Shown: positions 53,134-61,874 of the stretch, in pieces | Position numbering within the stretch: the first letter of the stretch is position 1 | Layout: every line of letters starts with the position of its first letter | Assembly (NCBI GenBank): GCA_029256725.1 | Contig: JAQSXJ010000008.1 | Location: 1 to 62,410 of the forward strand | DNA length: 62,410 bases | Source: Anaerocolumna sp. | Lineage (GTDB): Bacteria; Bacillota; Clostridia; Lachnospirales; Lachnospiraceae | Direction of reading: 5' to 3' | The notes under the pieces: generated by a model | Databases searched by the model: none | What the model was told of the DNA's origin: nothing | The model's input: only the letters and a program-made list of their open reading frames with translations | Position numbers and translations under genes: made by a program

Positions 53134-53848
53134 AGCCTTCTTTCAACAAGCCCCTGTACCAGCAGTATTTACATCACTATCAGTACTCTTCTTTCTGTTC
53201 TTCTTTTATCTTGTAACAGCAAAAGCAGTGGAACCTTATTATTTCCCAGGTTTGGGGTTCTTACTGCCTTTCATTTGCTACGGTATTATCTATAAACTTG
53301 AAGTCAGAAAGCTAATTGAGAAAAACACTTCCCATGCGATTTCTTTTATCATGGCTCTAGTTCTGAGTATTCTTATGCTGTTCTTATTTCTTATACTTTC
53401 TATACATGCTTCCACATCTGAGTATAATAATCCCACCCTCTATGAAAGGATACTAAAAGTTAACGGTTATCCCAAAAATGACAACCTTGAGCATTTTCCT
53501 GCTACTATTCCTGATGGTGCCAAAAATATATTATTTCACTATAATCCTGCTTTCTTACAGGGCGGTGAGATTTTTTCGCTTCGATTTGAGGGAGATGCTG
53601 CAGACCTTGCGGCTTATGAAAAAGAAATTCTTAAGAGCGGGAAAACTTTAGTGCCTACTGCAAATATATATGAAATATCGCAAGGTATGTTCTCTTATGC
53701 CGGATATTATAATTTACCGGAGGATTTCACCATCTATGTATTTATAAGTAAATCCTACAAACAAGGTGATTGGAATCATGGTATGGTAAGTCTTTGTGCT
53801 ATAAGCACATTGCATAGTGAAATTATATTTTATTCCCATAACTGGTAA
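53117..53848 (+). CDS. Uncharacterised membrane protein of the DUF2975/HTH operon
   Basis: 243 residues. Three hydrophobic segments (about 17-36, 42-60, 72-96) precede an outward-facing C-terminal domain (about 100-243; SLRFEGDAADLAAYEKEILK, LVPTANIYEISQG). It starts inside the HTH gene with GGAGGAG just upstream, so it is translationally coupled. I do not recognise a family. Confidence 0.75.
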   Translation: MHLRIKAFFQQAPVPAVFTSLSVLFFLFFFYLVTAKAVEPYYFPGLGFLLPFICYGIIYKLEVRKLIEKNTSHAISFIMALVLSILMLFLFLILSIHASTSEYNNPTLYERILKVNGYPKNDNLEHFPATIPDGAKNILFHYNPAFLQGGEIFSLRFEGDAADLAAYEKEILKSGKTLVPTANIYEISQGMFSYAGYYNLPEDFTIYVFISKSYKQGDWNHGMVSLCAISTLHSEIIFYSHNW

Positions 53849-53914
53849 TTCACTTTACTTTATGATAGGCTGTATATAATCAATTATTATAATTAATCAG
53901 AAGGAGTAGTATTT

Positions 53915-54388
53915 ATGAAAAATTGGATCAGGCATTTCATATATTTTGTGCTGTTAATCATTTTGGTTGTCCTCTCTATAATTGTTGGAAAATTATCAGC
54001 CCGTTATTTCAGCATTGAATTGCGTCCTAACTATCTGTACTTTATACTTAGTTTCGTAATTTTCACCTGTATCGGCTTCGTTCTGGGGATGGAACACTTT
54101 TATAAGCAATTAAAAAAACACGGCAAATGGCATATTAATCTGCCGAAGCTTCTATTAATCGGTTTACCAGCTTTTTATCTATCTTTAGCAAATCTGATAA
54201 TATTCAGTTATATAGATTTTCTAAATAATACGATAGGCGCACCCTTAGTTTATCTGTATCAAAGCAGTGGCGGAGGTTACGTCAGCTTATTTCAGCTTAT
54301 ATTTGGTCTGACCTTGATTACTGGTTTTTATAGAGAAGACAAAGAGTTGAATCCATATCACGATTCGAATTTTAACAGCAGTTTATGA
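53915..54388 (+). CDS. Uncharacterised four-helix membrane protein
   Basis: 157 residues with four transmembrane segments (about 7-27, 41-60, 76-100, 118-138). AAGGAG precedes the ATG. Its 3-prime end overlaps the convergent TetR gene by 31 bp. No family recognised. Confidence 0.7.
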   Translation: MKNWIRHFIYFVLLIILVVLSIIVGKLSARYFSIELRPNYLYFILSFVIFTCIGFVLGMEHFYKQLKKHGKWHINLPKLLLIGLPAFYLSLANLIIFSYIDFLNNTIGAPLVYLYQSSGGGYVSLFQLIFGLTLITGFYREDKELNPYHDSNFNSSL

Positions 54389-54900
54389 AGCAGCTCAGAA
54401 ACTGCTTTACCAGGCATTTTCATCTCGTCGCTTAACCAGGTATCCAGAACTCCAAATACTCCTGCAACAATAAAGATTACTTCCACCTTATCTGCTTCTG
54501 TGACAGAACAGGAACTATCTGTCTGTAGTTTATGGTTGAAAAAATTCTTTATCTTTTCCAATGTTCTGCCTCCATTTTCAATTCGGGCAAGCACCAGAAA
54601 TACTTCACGGTTCGTTTCCATATATTCGGTTAATTTATCCGTAAAATTAAGTATTTTCTTAGAGTTATCACAGGGATAGGACTCATCATAGAACAGTTCA
54701 ATATTATAGATCAGTTCATTTTCAAGCTGCTCCATCAGATCATAGACATCCCTATAATGCAGATAAAATGTCCCCCGTCCCAAATCAGCAAGCTTTGATA
54801 TCTCCACAACACTGATTCTATTGATGCTTTTTTGCTTTAATAATTCTAAAAATGCATTTCGTATTGCACGTTTTGTTTTAATTGCCCGTCTGTCTTCCAT
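54358..54900 (-). CDS. TetR/AcrR family regulator
   Basis: 180 residues. HTH (about 5-50; KRAIRNAFLELLKQKSINRI, LADLGRGTFYLHYRDVYDL) and helical C-terminal dimerisation domain with the TetR_C_33-like tail. The ATG at 54900 follows AAAGGGAG; the start at 54921 lies before it. Divergent from the GNAT/EFR1 pair across a 141-bp region holding a palindrome and a good promoter, so it likely represses them and itself. Confidence 0.9.
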   Translation of the reverse strand: MEDRRAIKTKRAIRNAFLELLKQKSINRISVVEISKLADLGRGTFYLHYRDVYDLMEQLENELIYNIELFYDESYPCDNSKKILNFTDKLTEYMETNREVFLVLARIENGGRTLEKIKNFFNHKLQTDSSCSVTEADKVEVIFIVAGVFGVLDTWLSDEMKMPGKAVSELLHKLLLKFES

Positions 54901-54929
54901 ATTGCTCCCTTTCCTGTACAATTTAGCAC

Positions 54930-54953
54930 AAAGTGTTTATCTATGAACACTTT
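54930..54953. promoter_or_regulatory. Candidate TetR operator
   Basis: AAAGTGTT-TATCTATG-AACACTTT: perfect 8-bp arms with an 8-bp spacer, 30 bp before the TetR start and upstream of the divergent promoter. Confidence 0.65.
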
Positions 54954-54968
54954 AATATTCATTGCACA

Positions 54969-54997
54969 TTGAGACTATTGTTCGATTTAAGTATAAT
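54969..54997 (+). promoter_or_regulatory. Promoter of the GNAT-EFR1 pair
   Basis: TTGAGA (54969-54974), 17-bp spacer, TATAAT (54992-54997), 45 bp before the GNAT start. Confidence 0.72.
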
Positions 54998-55041
54998 ATA
55001 CACATGTACATTTATCAATAACTGTATATGGAGGACATGGA

Positions 55042-55722
55042 ATGATGGAATACAGAAAAGCAAGAAAAGCTGAACTTGGAGAAATTGCAGTTCTATTAAC
55101 GGTATCTTTTCAAGATTATGGGTTCTTCAAGATGTATATAAAAAACAGAGAGAGACAATTTAAATTCCTGCACAGCATATTAAGCACCGCTGTCAAAGCT
55201 TATTATAAAAAGCATGTCATTATAGTAGGTGTTAAGGATAATAAGATTTTGTCTGTTGCTTTATTAAAAACACCTGATAAACAGGAACTTGGATTAATGG
55301 ATTATGTATCTGCCGGCGGAATCATGGCATTACTTATCGGTGGGCTTTTTAACACTTTTGGGTTTCTTAAACTGGCTCAGGAAGCTGGGTCTGCATGCCA
55401 CGGTCTGCCAGGGCGAGTATGGTATCTTGAAACCCTTGCAGTATCAGCTTCTTGCCAGGGGCAGGGATTAGGAAGTAAGATTCTAGAGGAAGGTATCAAA
55501 CCTTATATTGAAAAAAGAGGCGGTGGTTTACTGACTCTAATCACCAACACAGAACAGAATCGACTTTTCTATAAGAAGAATGGCTTTGACGAATTTCATG
55601 AAATGACACTAGCACGAAATGGTAAAAAAATTGGTAACTGGACATGGTTTTATATTTTAGCGGTACTGGGAACAGCCGTTATGTGGCTAAGATTATTGCG
55701 GAGAAATCAAAAGATGATCTGA
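55042..55722 (+). CDS. GNAT family N-acetyltransferase with altered C-terminus
   Basis: 226 residues. The acetyl-CoA motif A is VSASCQGQGLGSKILEEGIK (about 137-156) and motif B LITNTEQNRLFYKKNGFDEF. GGAGG precedes the ATG. The GNAT fold ends at about residue 200; the last ~26 residues are the first codons of the EFR1 gene read in another frame, so the natural stop seems lost by a deletion that joined the two genes. Confidence 0.85.
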   Translation: MMEYRKARKAELGEIAVLLTVSFQDYGFFKMYIKNRERQFKFLHSILSTAVKAYYKKHVIIVGVKDNKILSVALLKTPDKQELGLMDYVSAGGIMALLIGGLFNTFGFLKLAQEAGSACHGLPGRVWYLETLAVSASCQGQGLGSKILEEGIKPYIEKRGGGLLTLITNTEQNRLFYKKNGFDEFHEMTLARNGKKIGNWTWFYILAVLGTAVMWLRLLRRNQKMI

Positions 55723-56390
55723 CTTCTATGAATGAACTGATGAAAAAAGGTAGTACGGAAGAACTGATCTCCCCTGACAAACCTTTCGTTTTTGTCTGTC
55801 CCACTTATGCCTGGAGAATTCCCCGTGTAGTTGAAGAATTCATCCGCTCTGCCACTTTTACTGGCAGTAAAAAAGTATATTTTCTTATGACTTGTGGAGA
55901 TGACACTGCCAATGCCATAGGTTATATCAAAGAATTATGTAAGTTCAAAGGCTTTGAATTACAAGGGTTTGCAGAGGTTATCATGCCGGAAAACTATATT
56001 ACAATGTATTCTGCTCCTGAGAAAGCTGCTGCTAAGGAAATTATTGAAAAAAGTACACCGATAATCCTTAAGCTTGCAGAAAATATTCAAAACGACAGAG
56101 TCTTTGACCCCTTTACACCAAAAGTCAAAGTAAAAAGTGGCTTTGTAAACACTGCATTTTATGGACTTGTAGTAAAATCCAAAGGATTTCATGCAACGGA
56201 TAAATGTATAAGTTGCAATAAATGCGTAAAGCTATGTCCCTTAAATAATATTGAAATATCAGATAGCAAACCTAGTTGGAATAATAAATGCACCCATTGT
56301 ATGGCATGTATCTGTGGCTGTCCTGTCACTGCCATTGAATATAAGAATAAGACCCAGGGGAAGACCAGATATTATCTGGATACTTTCTAG
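55644..56390 (+). CDS. EFR1 family ferrodoxin (flavodoxin plus 2[4Fe-4S])
   Basis: 248 residues. N-terminal flavodoxin-like domain (about 1-155; YFSGTGNSRYVAKIIAEKS binds FMN phosphate) and a C-terminal dicluster ferredoxin with CISCNKCVKLCP and CTHCMACICGCP. It would shuttle electrons between flavin and iron-sulfur centres. The N-terminus is complete, but it begins 79 bp inside the GNAT gene with no clear ribosome binding site, so expression may depend on coupling or be poor. Confidence 0.9.
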   Translation: MVLYFSGTGNSRYVAKIIAEKSKDDLTSMNELMKKGSTEELISPDKPFVFVCPTYAWRIPRVVEEFIRSATFTGSKKVYFLMTCGDDTANAIGYIKELCKFKGFELQGFAEVIMPENYITMYSAPEKAAAKEIIEKSTPIILKLAENIQNDRVFDPFTPKVKVKSGFVNTAFYGLVVKSKGFHATDKCISCNKCVKLCPLNNIEISDSKPSWNNKCTHCMACICGCPVTAIEYKNKTQGKTRYYLDTF

Positions 56391-56450
56391 AATTTCATTA
56401 ACCTTATAACGAACTCAGATTACTCCATATATCCGTAATAATATTTTATA

Positions 56451-56511
56451 AAAAAGAGTGAAAGTATCATTATTAGGTTTTCCTACAGATAATGTTCTCT
56501 CACTCTTTTCT
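56451..56511. terminator. Terminator between EFR1 and the convergent phosphotransferase
   Basis: AAAAAGAGTGA (56451-56461) pairs with TCACTCTTTT (56500-56509), followed by C and T. Confidence 0.75.
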
Positions 56512-56630
56512 GTATTTGCAACTTACTTAAGTCAAATACTAATTTGTATTTTATTTCAGTTTTTTTTATTCTTACATTTTTCGTTTTAGGGTTTGTTTGT
56601 TTTGCTTACACTGATGATAAATATATAAAA

Positions 56631-57440
56631 TCATTCTATATCTTTCAACCTTCTGCGAATAAGTTTGACAAGTATCTTTGCTTCACCTTCAGGTCTTCTC
56701 TCAGATAATCTGGCTGCTGCTACAGGAAGTTCCCATTTCTTTATATCTTCCAAATGATATCCAGTAATCTTTAAATATTCCTTTAAATAACTGGCAGCCA
56801 TCCTTCCTTGCAAAAAGCTGATAAGTTTCTTCTTAAAAGGATTAGGTTCAGGAATATCACTGTACTTTAGCATAACAACAGTTCTTGTAGCATCTGCGAC
56901 AGGCTCACCTTTACAGGCAGTCATCCAGTCAATGGTTATCGGCCTTTTGTCTGTAAGAATTACATTATCCGGATGAAAATCAAAATGACACAATCTGTTT
57001 CCTTCCGGTAGCCTGTCCATATATTTATTAACTTCGGCCTTTTCTGCCTCTGTCAGATGTTCTGCTCTGGCAATATCACCTCGCAGCTTATCTTTCACTG
57101 AGATAAACTCAAAATCAATATGCTTTTGAATATCTTTATGAATTCCTGCCAGCATACGGCAATAAAACTTATATTCCTTCAGATTGCCAAAAAGCTCTCC
57201 CAGCATGGCCTTACCTGTTATCTTTTCATAGATAGCTCCATACCTGTCTTCTCTCTGAATTTTTTCATAAGCTTTCGGAAGAAAGGTAAACCTGTCTGAT
57301 AACTGTTTTGTTATTTCATATTCCCAATTGGCAGCCTCTTTTGGCATATACTCATAGTACAGTTTTAAGATTTTATTCTCTTCCCACTGATATATCTCCG
57401 CTGTATTCCCTTTACCAATAAGAAACACTTCTCTTTCCAT
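56631..57440 (-). CDS. Aminoglycoside phosphotransferase family protein
   Basis: 269-residue kinase-fold enzyme. The Brenner motif is CHFDFHPDNVILTDKRPI (Asp base and Asn) and the metal Asp is in TIDWMTACKGEP. N-lobe: LIGKGNTAEIYQWEENKILK. The ATG at 57440 has GAGG at five bases; 57461 is an alternative. It phosphorylates an aminoglycoside, a sugar or another small alcohol; resistance cannot be assumed. It starts 11 bp after the Gfo/Idh stop. Confidence 0.87.
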   Translation of the reverse strand: MEREVFLIGKGNTAEIYQWEENKILKLYYEYMPKEAANWEYEITKQLSDRFTFLPKAYEKIQREDRYGAIYEKITGKAMLGELFGNLKEYKFYCRMLAGIHKDIQKHIDFEFISVKDKLRGDIARAEHLTEAEKAEVNKYMDRLPEGNRLCHFDFHPDNVILTDKRPITIDWMTACKGEPVADATRTVVMLKYSDIPEPNPFKKKLISFLQGRMAASYLKEYLKITGYHLEDIKKWELPVAAARLSERRPEGEAKILVKLIRRRLKDIE

Positions 57441-57451
57441 TACTACCTCGC

Positions 57452-58411
57452 CTATCGCCATTTCTCCATAAGTTTGTCAAATATACCTGCGCATGCACTG
57501 GTATCTTTTAAAGGAATATATTCGCTCTCTATTTTCTTATTGCGGAACAGATCGCAGATATGTTGGATTTCATATATAAAACCGTCTTCAAATTCTTCTT
57601 CGAAGCTCTCCAGCAATTCGCCGTTCTCATTGTATCTCTCTACTTTGTGAGCACCCAGGAAGTTGTATACTACCACTTTTCCTTCTGTACCATAAACAAT
57701 TGCATCCTGAGATACTCTGGCATTTAAACCACAGGATAAGGAGGCTAATGCACCGCTTTCAAAACCAAGATTAATAACTGTAAAATCATCAACTCCTGTA
57801 GCGCATTTATGAGCAATTCCGCTTACTTCTACCGGATTCTCTCCTAATATACCAGTAGCAAACTCAATGGGATATACACCTGCGTCATAGAGACTTCCCC
57901 CTGCAAGCTCAGGGTTAAATAATCTGTGGTCCGCATCAAAAGGAATATGAAAACAGAAAGCTGCCTGTACAAGCTGCGGCTTACCAATAAGTCCCCCAGC
58001 AACCCATTCTTTTGCTTTTCTAAAGCTAGGAATACATCTGCTCCACATAGCTTCCATCAAGAGTACATTTTTCTCTTTCGCCAGCTCAATTAATTCGTCT
58101 GCATCTTTTTGAGTAGTAACAAAAGGTTTTTCACAAAGTACAGCCTTTCCCTGTAAAATACATTTTTTTATAATATCAAAATGAAAATTATGGGTTAACG
58201 CCACATAAACGATATCGACCTCATCGTCTTGTAATAATGCATCATAATTGTCATATGCTTTTGCAGCATTGTATTCTTTCGCAAATGCTTCTGACCTTAC
58301 CATATCTCTTGATGCAACTGCCGTAAGGCTTGTACCTTCTGCATTTTTCAAAACTCCTGCAAATCTGTTAGCAATACCACCAAGTCCGATAATACCAAAT
58401 CTTACTGTCAT
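57452..58411 (-). CDS. Gfo/Idh/MocA family oxidoreductase
   Basis: 319 residues. Rossmann GIIGLGGIANRFAGVL (about 6-21), the active-site motif CEKPFVTTQKDADELIELAK with Lys, and a C-terminal alpha/beta substrate domain (ASLSCGLNARVSQDAIVYGT). It oxidises a sugar, inositol or aldehyde with NAD(P). The ATG at 58411 follows AGGAG; the ATT/ATG extension to 58438 is rejected. Operonic with the APH-like kinase. Confidence 0.92.
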   Translation of the reverse strand: MTVRFGIIGLGGIANRFAGVLKNAEGTSLTAVASRDMVRSEAFAKEYNAAKAYDNYDALLQDDEVDIVYVALTHNFHFDIIKKCILQGKAVLCEKPFVTTQKDADELIELAKEKNVLLMEAMWSRCIPSFRKAKEWVAGGLIGKPQLVQAAFCFHIPFDADHRLFNPELAGGSLYDAGVYPIEFATGILGENPVEVSGIAHKCATGVDDFTVINLGFESGALASLSCGLNARVSQDAIVYGTEGKVVVYNFLGAHKVERYNENGELLESFEEEFEDGFIYEIQHICDLFRNKKIESEYIPLKDTSACAGIFDKLMEKWR

Positions 58412-58628
58412 ATTGTATTCTCCTGTTCTATTAATCATTTAAATGGTTTCTATAACAAGTTATTCATCTAATAAGAACCTTCCTATTTCTTAGTATGGAT
58501 ATTTCCCAAGCAAGCTCAGGGTATACATAAGTGTTAAACCCCAAAAACTAAAGACTGTTTTTTCAGTTACATATTTAGAATATATAATCTAAGATAGCTT
58601 TCATATTCATTAATGTGATTCAAATAGA

Positions 58629-58668
58629 AAATGTTCTCACTTTCATTGTATTGAATGTGAGAACATTT
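58629..58668 (-). terminator. Hairpin after the response regulator/permease fusion
   Basis: AAATGTTCTCAC (58629-58640) and GTGAGAACATTT (58657-58668) form a perfect 12-bp stem, followed on the minus strand by TCTATTTG. The rest of 58412-58740 shows no gene. Confidence 0.7.
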
Positions 58669-58740
58669 GTCAATCTTTCTTATATTTGCACTAATTACAA
58701 CCTTTAATTGCACTATTTATGCACACTTTACCTTTTATCA

Positions 58741-59061
58741 TTATTCTGTTATCAGTTCTCTCACTTCTACCCTTTTGACCTTTCCGGAAGATAGATAGGA
58801 AAACACAAAGAAACAGGTACAAATAACGGTAATCGGTAATAACAGGGTAATTGGGGTGTATTCTGTTTCAAAATTAGAGATTCCGACTGCCTTTAATAAT
58901 ACACTCAACATCGCATCATTGAATAAAAGGCATATAATCCCCCCTAATACTGCACTGTCCTTTGCGCTACTTACACTATATCCGTAATTCTCAAGCATAT
59001 CGCAGATTATATAAGACAAATCTTCGTCGTCATCAAATACAAGAATCTGTTTTGGCCGCAT
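58741..59061 (-). pseudogene. Deletion fusion of a response regulator N-terminus to an ABC permease C-terminus
   Basis: 106 residues in one frame. Residues 1-35 (QILVFDDDEDLSYIICDMLE, NYGYSVSSAKD) are the start of a receiver domain with its acidic Asp triad but no phosphorylation site. From about residue 38 the sequence is two hydrophobic helices ending SGKVKRVEVRELITE, a typical FtsX-like permease tail. So at least one response regulator body, and probably the rest of a sensor/transporter cluster, were deleted between. GAGGTG precedes the ATG; the chimera may be translated as a small membrane protein. Confidence 0.75.
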
Positions 59062-59153
59062 GATAATTTCACCTCTATCTTCCCGTTCTCTTATTTATTT
59101 AACAGTATTGTAACAAATATCTGATATAAAGTCGATGCCTGGTAACACCTTCG

Positions 59154-59182
59154 TTGACAAACACTTGAAATGCTATTATAGT
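59154..59182 (+). promoter_or_regulatory. Predicted promoter upstream of the HAD gene
   Basis: TTGACA (59154-59159), 17-bp spacer, TATAGT (59177-59182). It leaves a 170-nt leader before the HAD start with no convincing gene. Confidence 0.6.
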
Positions 59183-59359
59183 TATATGTGGTTTAAATAA
59201 TTGTATGGAATATGATAAATTACCTTATAAATGTATTTGGATATATCAACTGCAGAATTTTATGAAAGGTCACCTTTGGTTTATTCAACTTCATAAATTC
59301 CGGAATTGTAATCAAGAATAAAAAATTAGAACTGTCAACAGATATATAAGGAGCTTACT

Positions 59360-60046
59360 ATGAACTATAAGATTTTACTCTTTGATCTAGATGATACGCT
59401 ATTGGATTTCACTGCCAATGAACAGTCTGCCTTAAAGCATCTCTTTGAGGATAACGGTATTGCCTTTACAATGGAAGTCTTTGATACCTATTCCCTTGTT
59501 AACAAAGGGCTTTGGGCAGCTTATGAGAAGGGTGAGATTCTATTGGATGAAGTATTAAATACCAGATTTTCAAAAGCATTACTCGCTCTTGGCAAACAAG
59601 CTGACGGCATGCTATGGGAACTGAAATACAGAGAACTGTTAGGAAACGGTCATGAGATGATTGACGGGGCGGATAGGTTATTAAAGCGCTTATCAGGTTC
59701 CTTCCGTATGTTTATCGTAACAAACGGAGTAACAGAAACTCAGATAAAGCGCTTAAAACTCTCCGGTTTATACACTTATTTTGAAGATATATTTACTTCT
59801 CAAGGAATCGGATACCAGAAGCCGGCGGCTGAATTCTTTGATTATGTTAAATCCCATGTCAAAGACTTTGATGCTAAAAACACTCTAATGATTGGCGATT
59901 CCTTAAGCAGCGATATAAAAGGAGGCAATCTGGCCGGTATAGATACCTGCTGGATCAACAGAAACTCAACTGCTCTTTCAACAGATATCAAAAGCACCTA
60001 TAGCATTACAAATTTAGAAGAGCTATTTGACATAGTTGGTGCTTAG
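59360..60046 (+). CDS. YjjG-type HAD hydrolase (noncanonical nucleotidase)
   Basis: 228 residues. Motif I LLFDLDDTLLDF (Asp9, Asp11), motif II FIVTNGVTETQIKRL, motif III Lys in GYQKPAAEFF and motif IV MIGDSLSSDIKGGNLAG. This matches YjjG/YfnB-type nucleotide phosphatases that remove noncanonical pyrimidine monophosphates. AAGGAG precedes the ATG. Convergent with the isochorismatase gene, 3 bp apart. Confidence 0.9.
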   Translation: MNYKILLFDLDDTLLDFTANEQSALKHLFEDNGIAFTMEVFDTYSLVNKGLWAAYEKGEILLDEVLNTRFSKALLALGKQADGMLWELKYRELLGNGHEMIDGADRLLKRLSGSFRMFIVTNGVTETQIKRLKLSGLYTYFEDIFTSQGIGYQKPAAEFFDYVKSHVKDFDAKNTLMIGDSLSSDIKGGNLAGIDTCWINRNSTALSTDIKSTYSITNLEELFDIVGA

Positions 60047-60049
60047 TAC

Positions 60050-60574
60050 TTATTGATTTATTATTTCCTCTAATGGTATTACTTTAGCAAACCTGTTATT
60101 CCATAGGGCGAAATTGAAATATTCATACACTTGCTTTCCGGTCATAAATTGATTATCAACGGTTGAATTCGTACCCTCTGGTATAACAACTTCGTATTCC
60201 TGTTCAAAAGCAGACTTACAGGTAGCATCGATACAGTACTCGGTTTGGAGTCCCACAAGGTAGATTTTGTTAATATCTTTACTATCAAGATATTCCTTCA
60301 AACCGGTTTGCCGGAAAGCGCTGTTAAACCGTTTGTCAAAGATTCTGTCAGACTCTAAAGGTTCAACTTCACTATATATCTGCCATTCTCTGCTACCATA
60401 CTCCATATCACTTCCAGGACCGTCGTTGTGTCTGACATAGATTACTTCCATCTCTTTTGCTCTGGCGTAAGCAATCATTTTCTTTACACCTTCAAGAAAA
60501 TTTTCTTCATTATAAGGATGTTCTTCCATAATAACCGTTTGAATATCAACTACCAATAACACTGCCTTGTCCAT
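60050..60574 (-). CDS. Cysteine hydrolase (isochorismatase family)
   Basis: 174 residues. Catalytic Asp in LLVVDIQ, Lys in IFDKRFNSAF and nucleophile Cys in VGLQTEYCIDATCKSAFEQ. The family cleaves isochorismate, nicotinamide or other amides; the Gln-Thr-Glu-Tyr context resembles YcaC/nicotinamidase-like members. AGGAGG precedes the ATG. No siderophore genes are nearby, so isochorismate is unlikely. Confidence 0.9.
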   Translation of the reverse strand: MDKAVLLVVDIQTVIMEEHPYNEENFLEGVKKMIAYARAKEMEVIYVRHNDGPGSDMEYGSREWQIYSEVEPLESDRIFDKRFNSAFRQTGLKEYLDSKDINKIYLVGLQTEYCIDATCKSAFEQEYEVVIPEGTNSTVDNQFMTGKQVYEYFNFALWNNRFAKVIPLEEIINQ

Positions 60575-60769
60575 ACTATGCTTTCCTCCTGTTTATTTAC
60601 ATACACTGTGTTATCCCAAAAGATCATAGCCTTAATCCGTATTTTTTGAGAATACTTAGCTTTTATTGAATAATACTTTTGTCATTCCTTATTTCATTTT
60701 AAAAAAGAGTTGTATATCCAGTTGTGCATTTGGTGCAGTCTTTGGTATAGATACAGTTTGCATTATAGT

Positions 60770-61858
60770 CTAGTTTTTGATTCCACCCAATTCCACCAGT
60801 TTCAAATAATGATGGATATCCCTGATATCCGGCTTTTCAAAATAAAATGCCGGATTACAACAACCACAACGCCAGTATTCTTCTCCTTCGAATTCATACA
60901 CCACCGCTTTATTACAGGTACCATTTGTCCGGTTCGAACAACCTTTATCGTTATGTTTAAATATCTCTTTCACCTTGTCCGGACATTGCTCCAGGTAAGT
61001 AAAGCAGGGATTAGCATTTCTTATACGGAGATATAGGATCAGCTTGGTTTCATGTGAGGATATACGAAAGAGGCTGTTGCCCTTCTTCTCCCCATAATCC
61101 ATAGCAGGTCCTTCCCAACCTCCGCATAGCTTTTCTTCATACCCGGATTGTTTTAATGCTTTATGAAACTCTGCTACGAATTGTCTTTCTGTTTCTGAAT
61201 GAAAAGTATCTGCAACAGTTTCAATTCCTCTGCCAAAACTAATGGTATCCATAGCTTCTTCCAGAAGTCTGTAATGGCATTGTAAGAAATCATATATATT
61301 AGGTCTTCTACGCTTTCTATCTGCCTTTTCAAGTTTATCTGCTAATACAACTTTATCTGCCATCATTTTCAGTACAATTAAGCAATTAGCGTTGTCCGGG
61401 TATGATATTGTCATCTGTGCGTCTGTTAGCATAGGCTCATTTTCTATCACAAAACCAAACTCTTTAAGTTTCTCAAAAATTACCCTATATCTTTTCCCTG
61501 TATTTAGAGCAGGTAAATCCTTACTTTTAACTTCCAGTGTATCTTTGTTCAGCTTGCCGGCTGCTATAAGATGATAGAGAAATTGCAAGGGGATATAGAT
61601 TTCTTCCCTGGCTCTTCTTTCGTGACTGTCATAAAAGCGGTACTTCTCTATCTCATATAAAGGAAGGTTATAGACTTCAGGGAAATTCTTAATGTCCTCA
61701 TAAATACCGCAGAACATATTCCAGATCTCCCCAAAAGCAGTCTGTAACTCTTTTATTTCCATTGTCTTTAGAAAGTCAGGATGTACTGTAAATCCCTCAG
61801 GAAATCTGATTAGTTCTAACTGTCTGATGGCTGCCCAATGGCTAATCCAGTATTTCAT
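60770..61858 (-). CDS. Uncharacterised protein with C-terminal cysteine cluster
   Basis: 362 residues, cytosolic, mostly helical at the N-terminus (ELQTAFGEIWNMFCGIYEDI). The C-terminal ~80 residues carry Cys in CFTYLEQCPDKV, DKGCSNRTNGTC and WRCGCCNPAF, which could bind zinc. GGATGAG precedes the ATG. It starts 16 bp after the GyrI-domain gene and is probably cotranscribed. I do not recognise a family. Confidence 0.7.
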   Translation of the reverse strand: MKYWISHWAAIRQLELIRFPEGFTVHPDFLKTMEIKELQTAFGEIWNMFCGIYEDIKNFPEVYNLPLYEIEKYRFYDSHERRAREEIYIPLQFLYHLIAAGKLNKDTLEVKSKDLPALNTGKRYRVIFEKLKEFGFVIENEPMLTDAQMTISYPDNANCLIVLKMMADKVVLADKLEKADRKRRRPNIYDFLQCHYRLLEEAMDTISFGRGIETVADTFHSETERQFVAEFHKALKQSGYEEKLCGGWEGPAMDYGEKKGNSLFRISSHETKLILYLRIRNANPCFTYLEQCPDKVKEIFKHNDKGCSNRTNGTCNKAVVYEFEGEEYWRCGCCNPAFYFEKPDIRDIHHYLKLVELGGIKN

Positions 61859-61874
61859 AACTCATCCTTTCCGG

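Noticed and set aside
59203..59319. 38-codon open frame between the promoter at 59154 and the HAD gene
   Set aside because: No ribosome binding site and no recognisable protein features.
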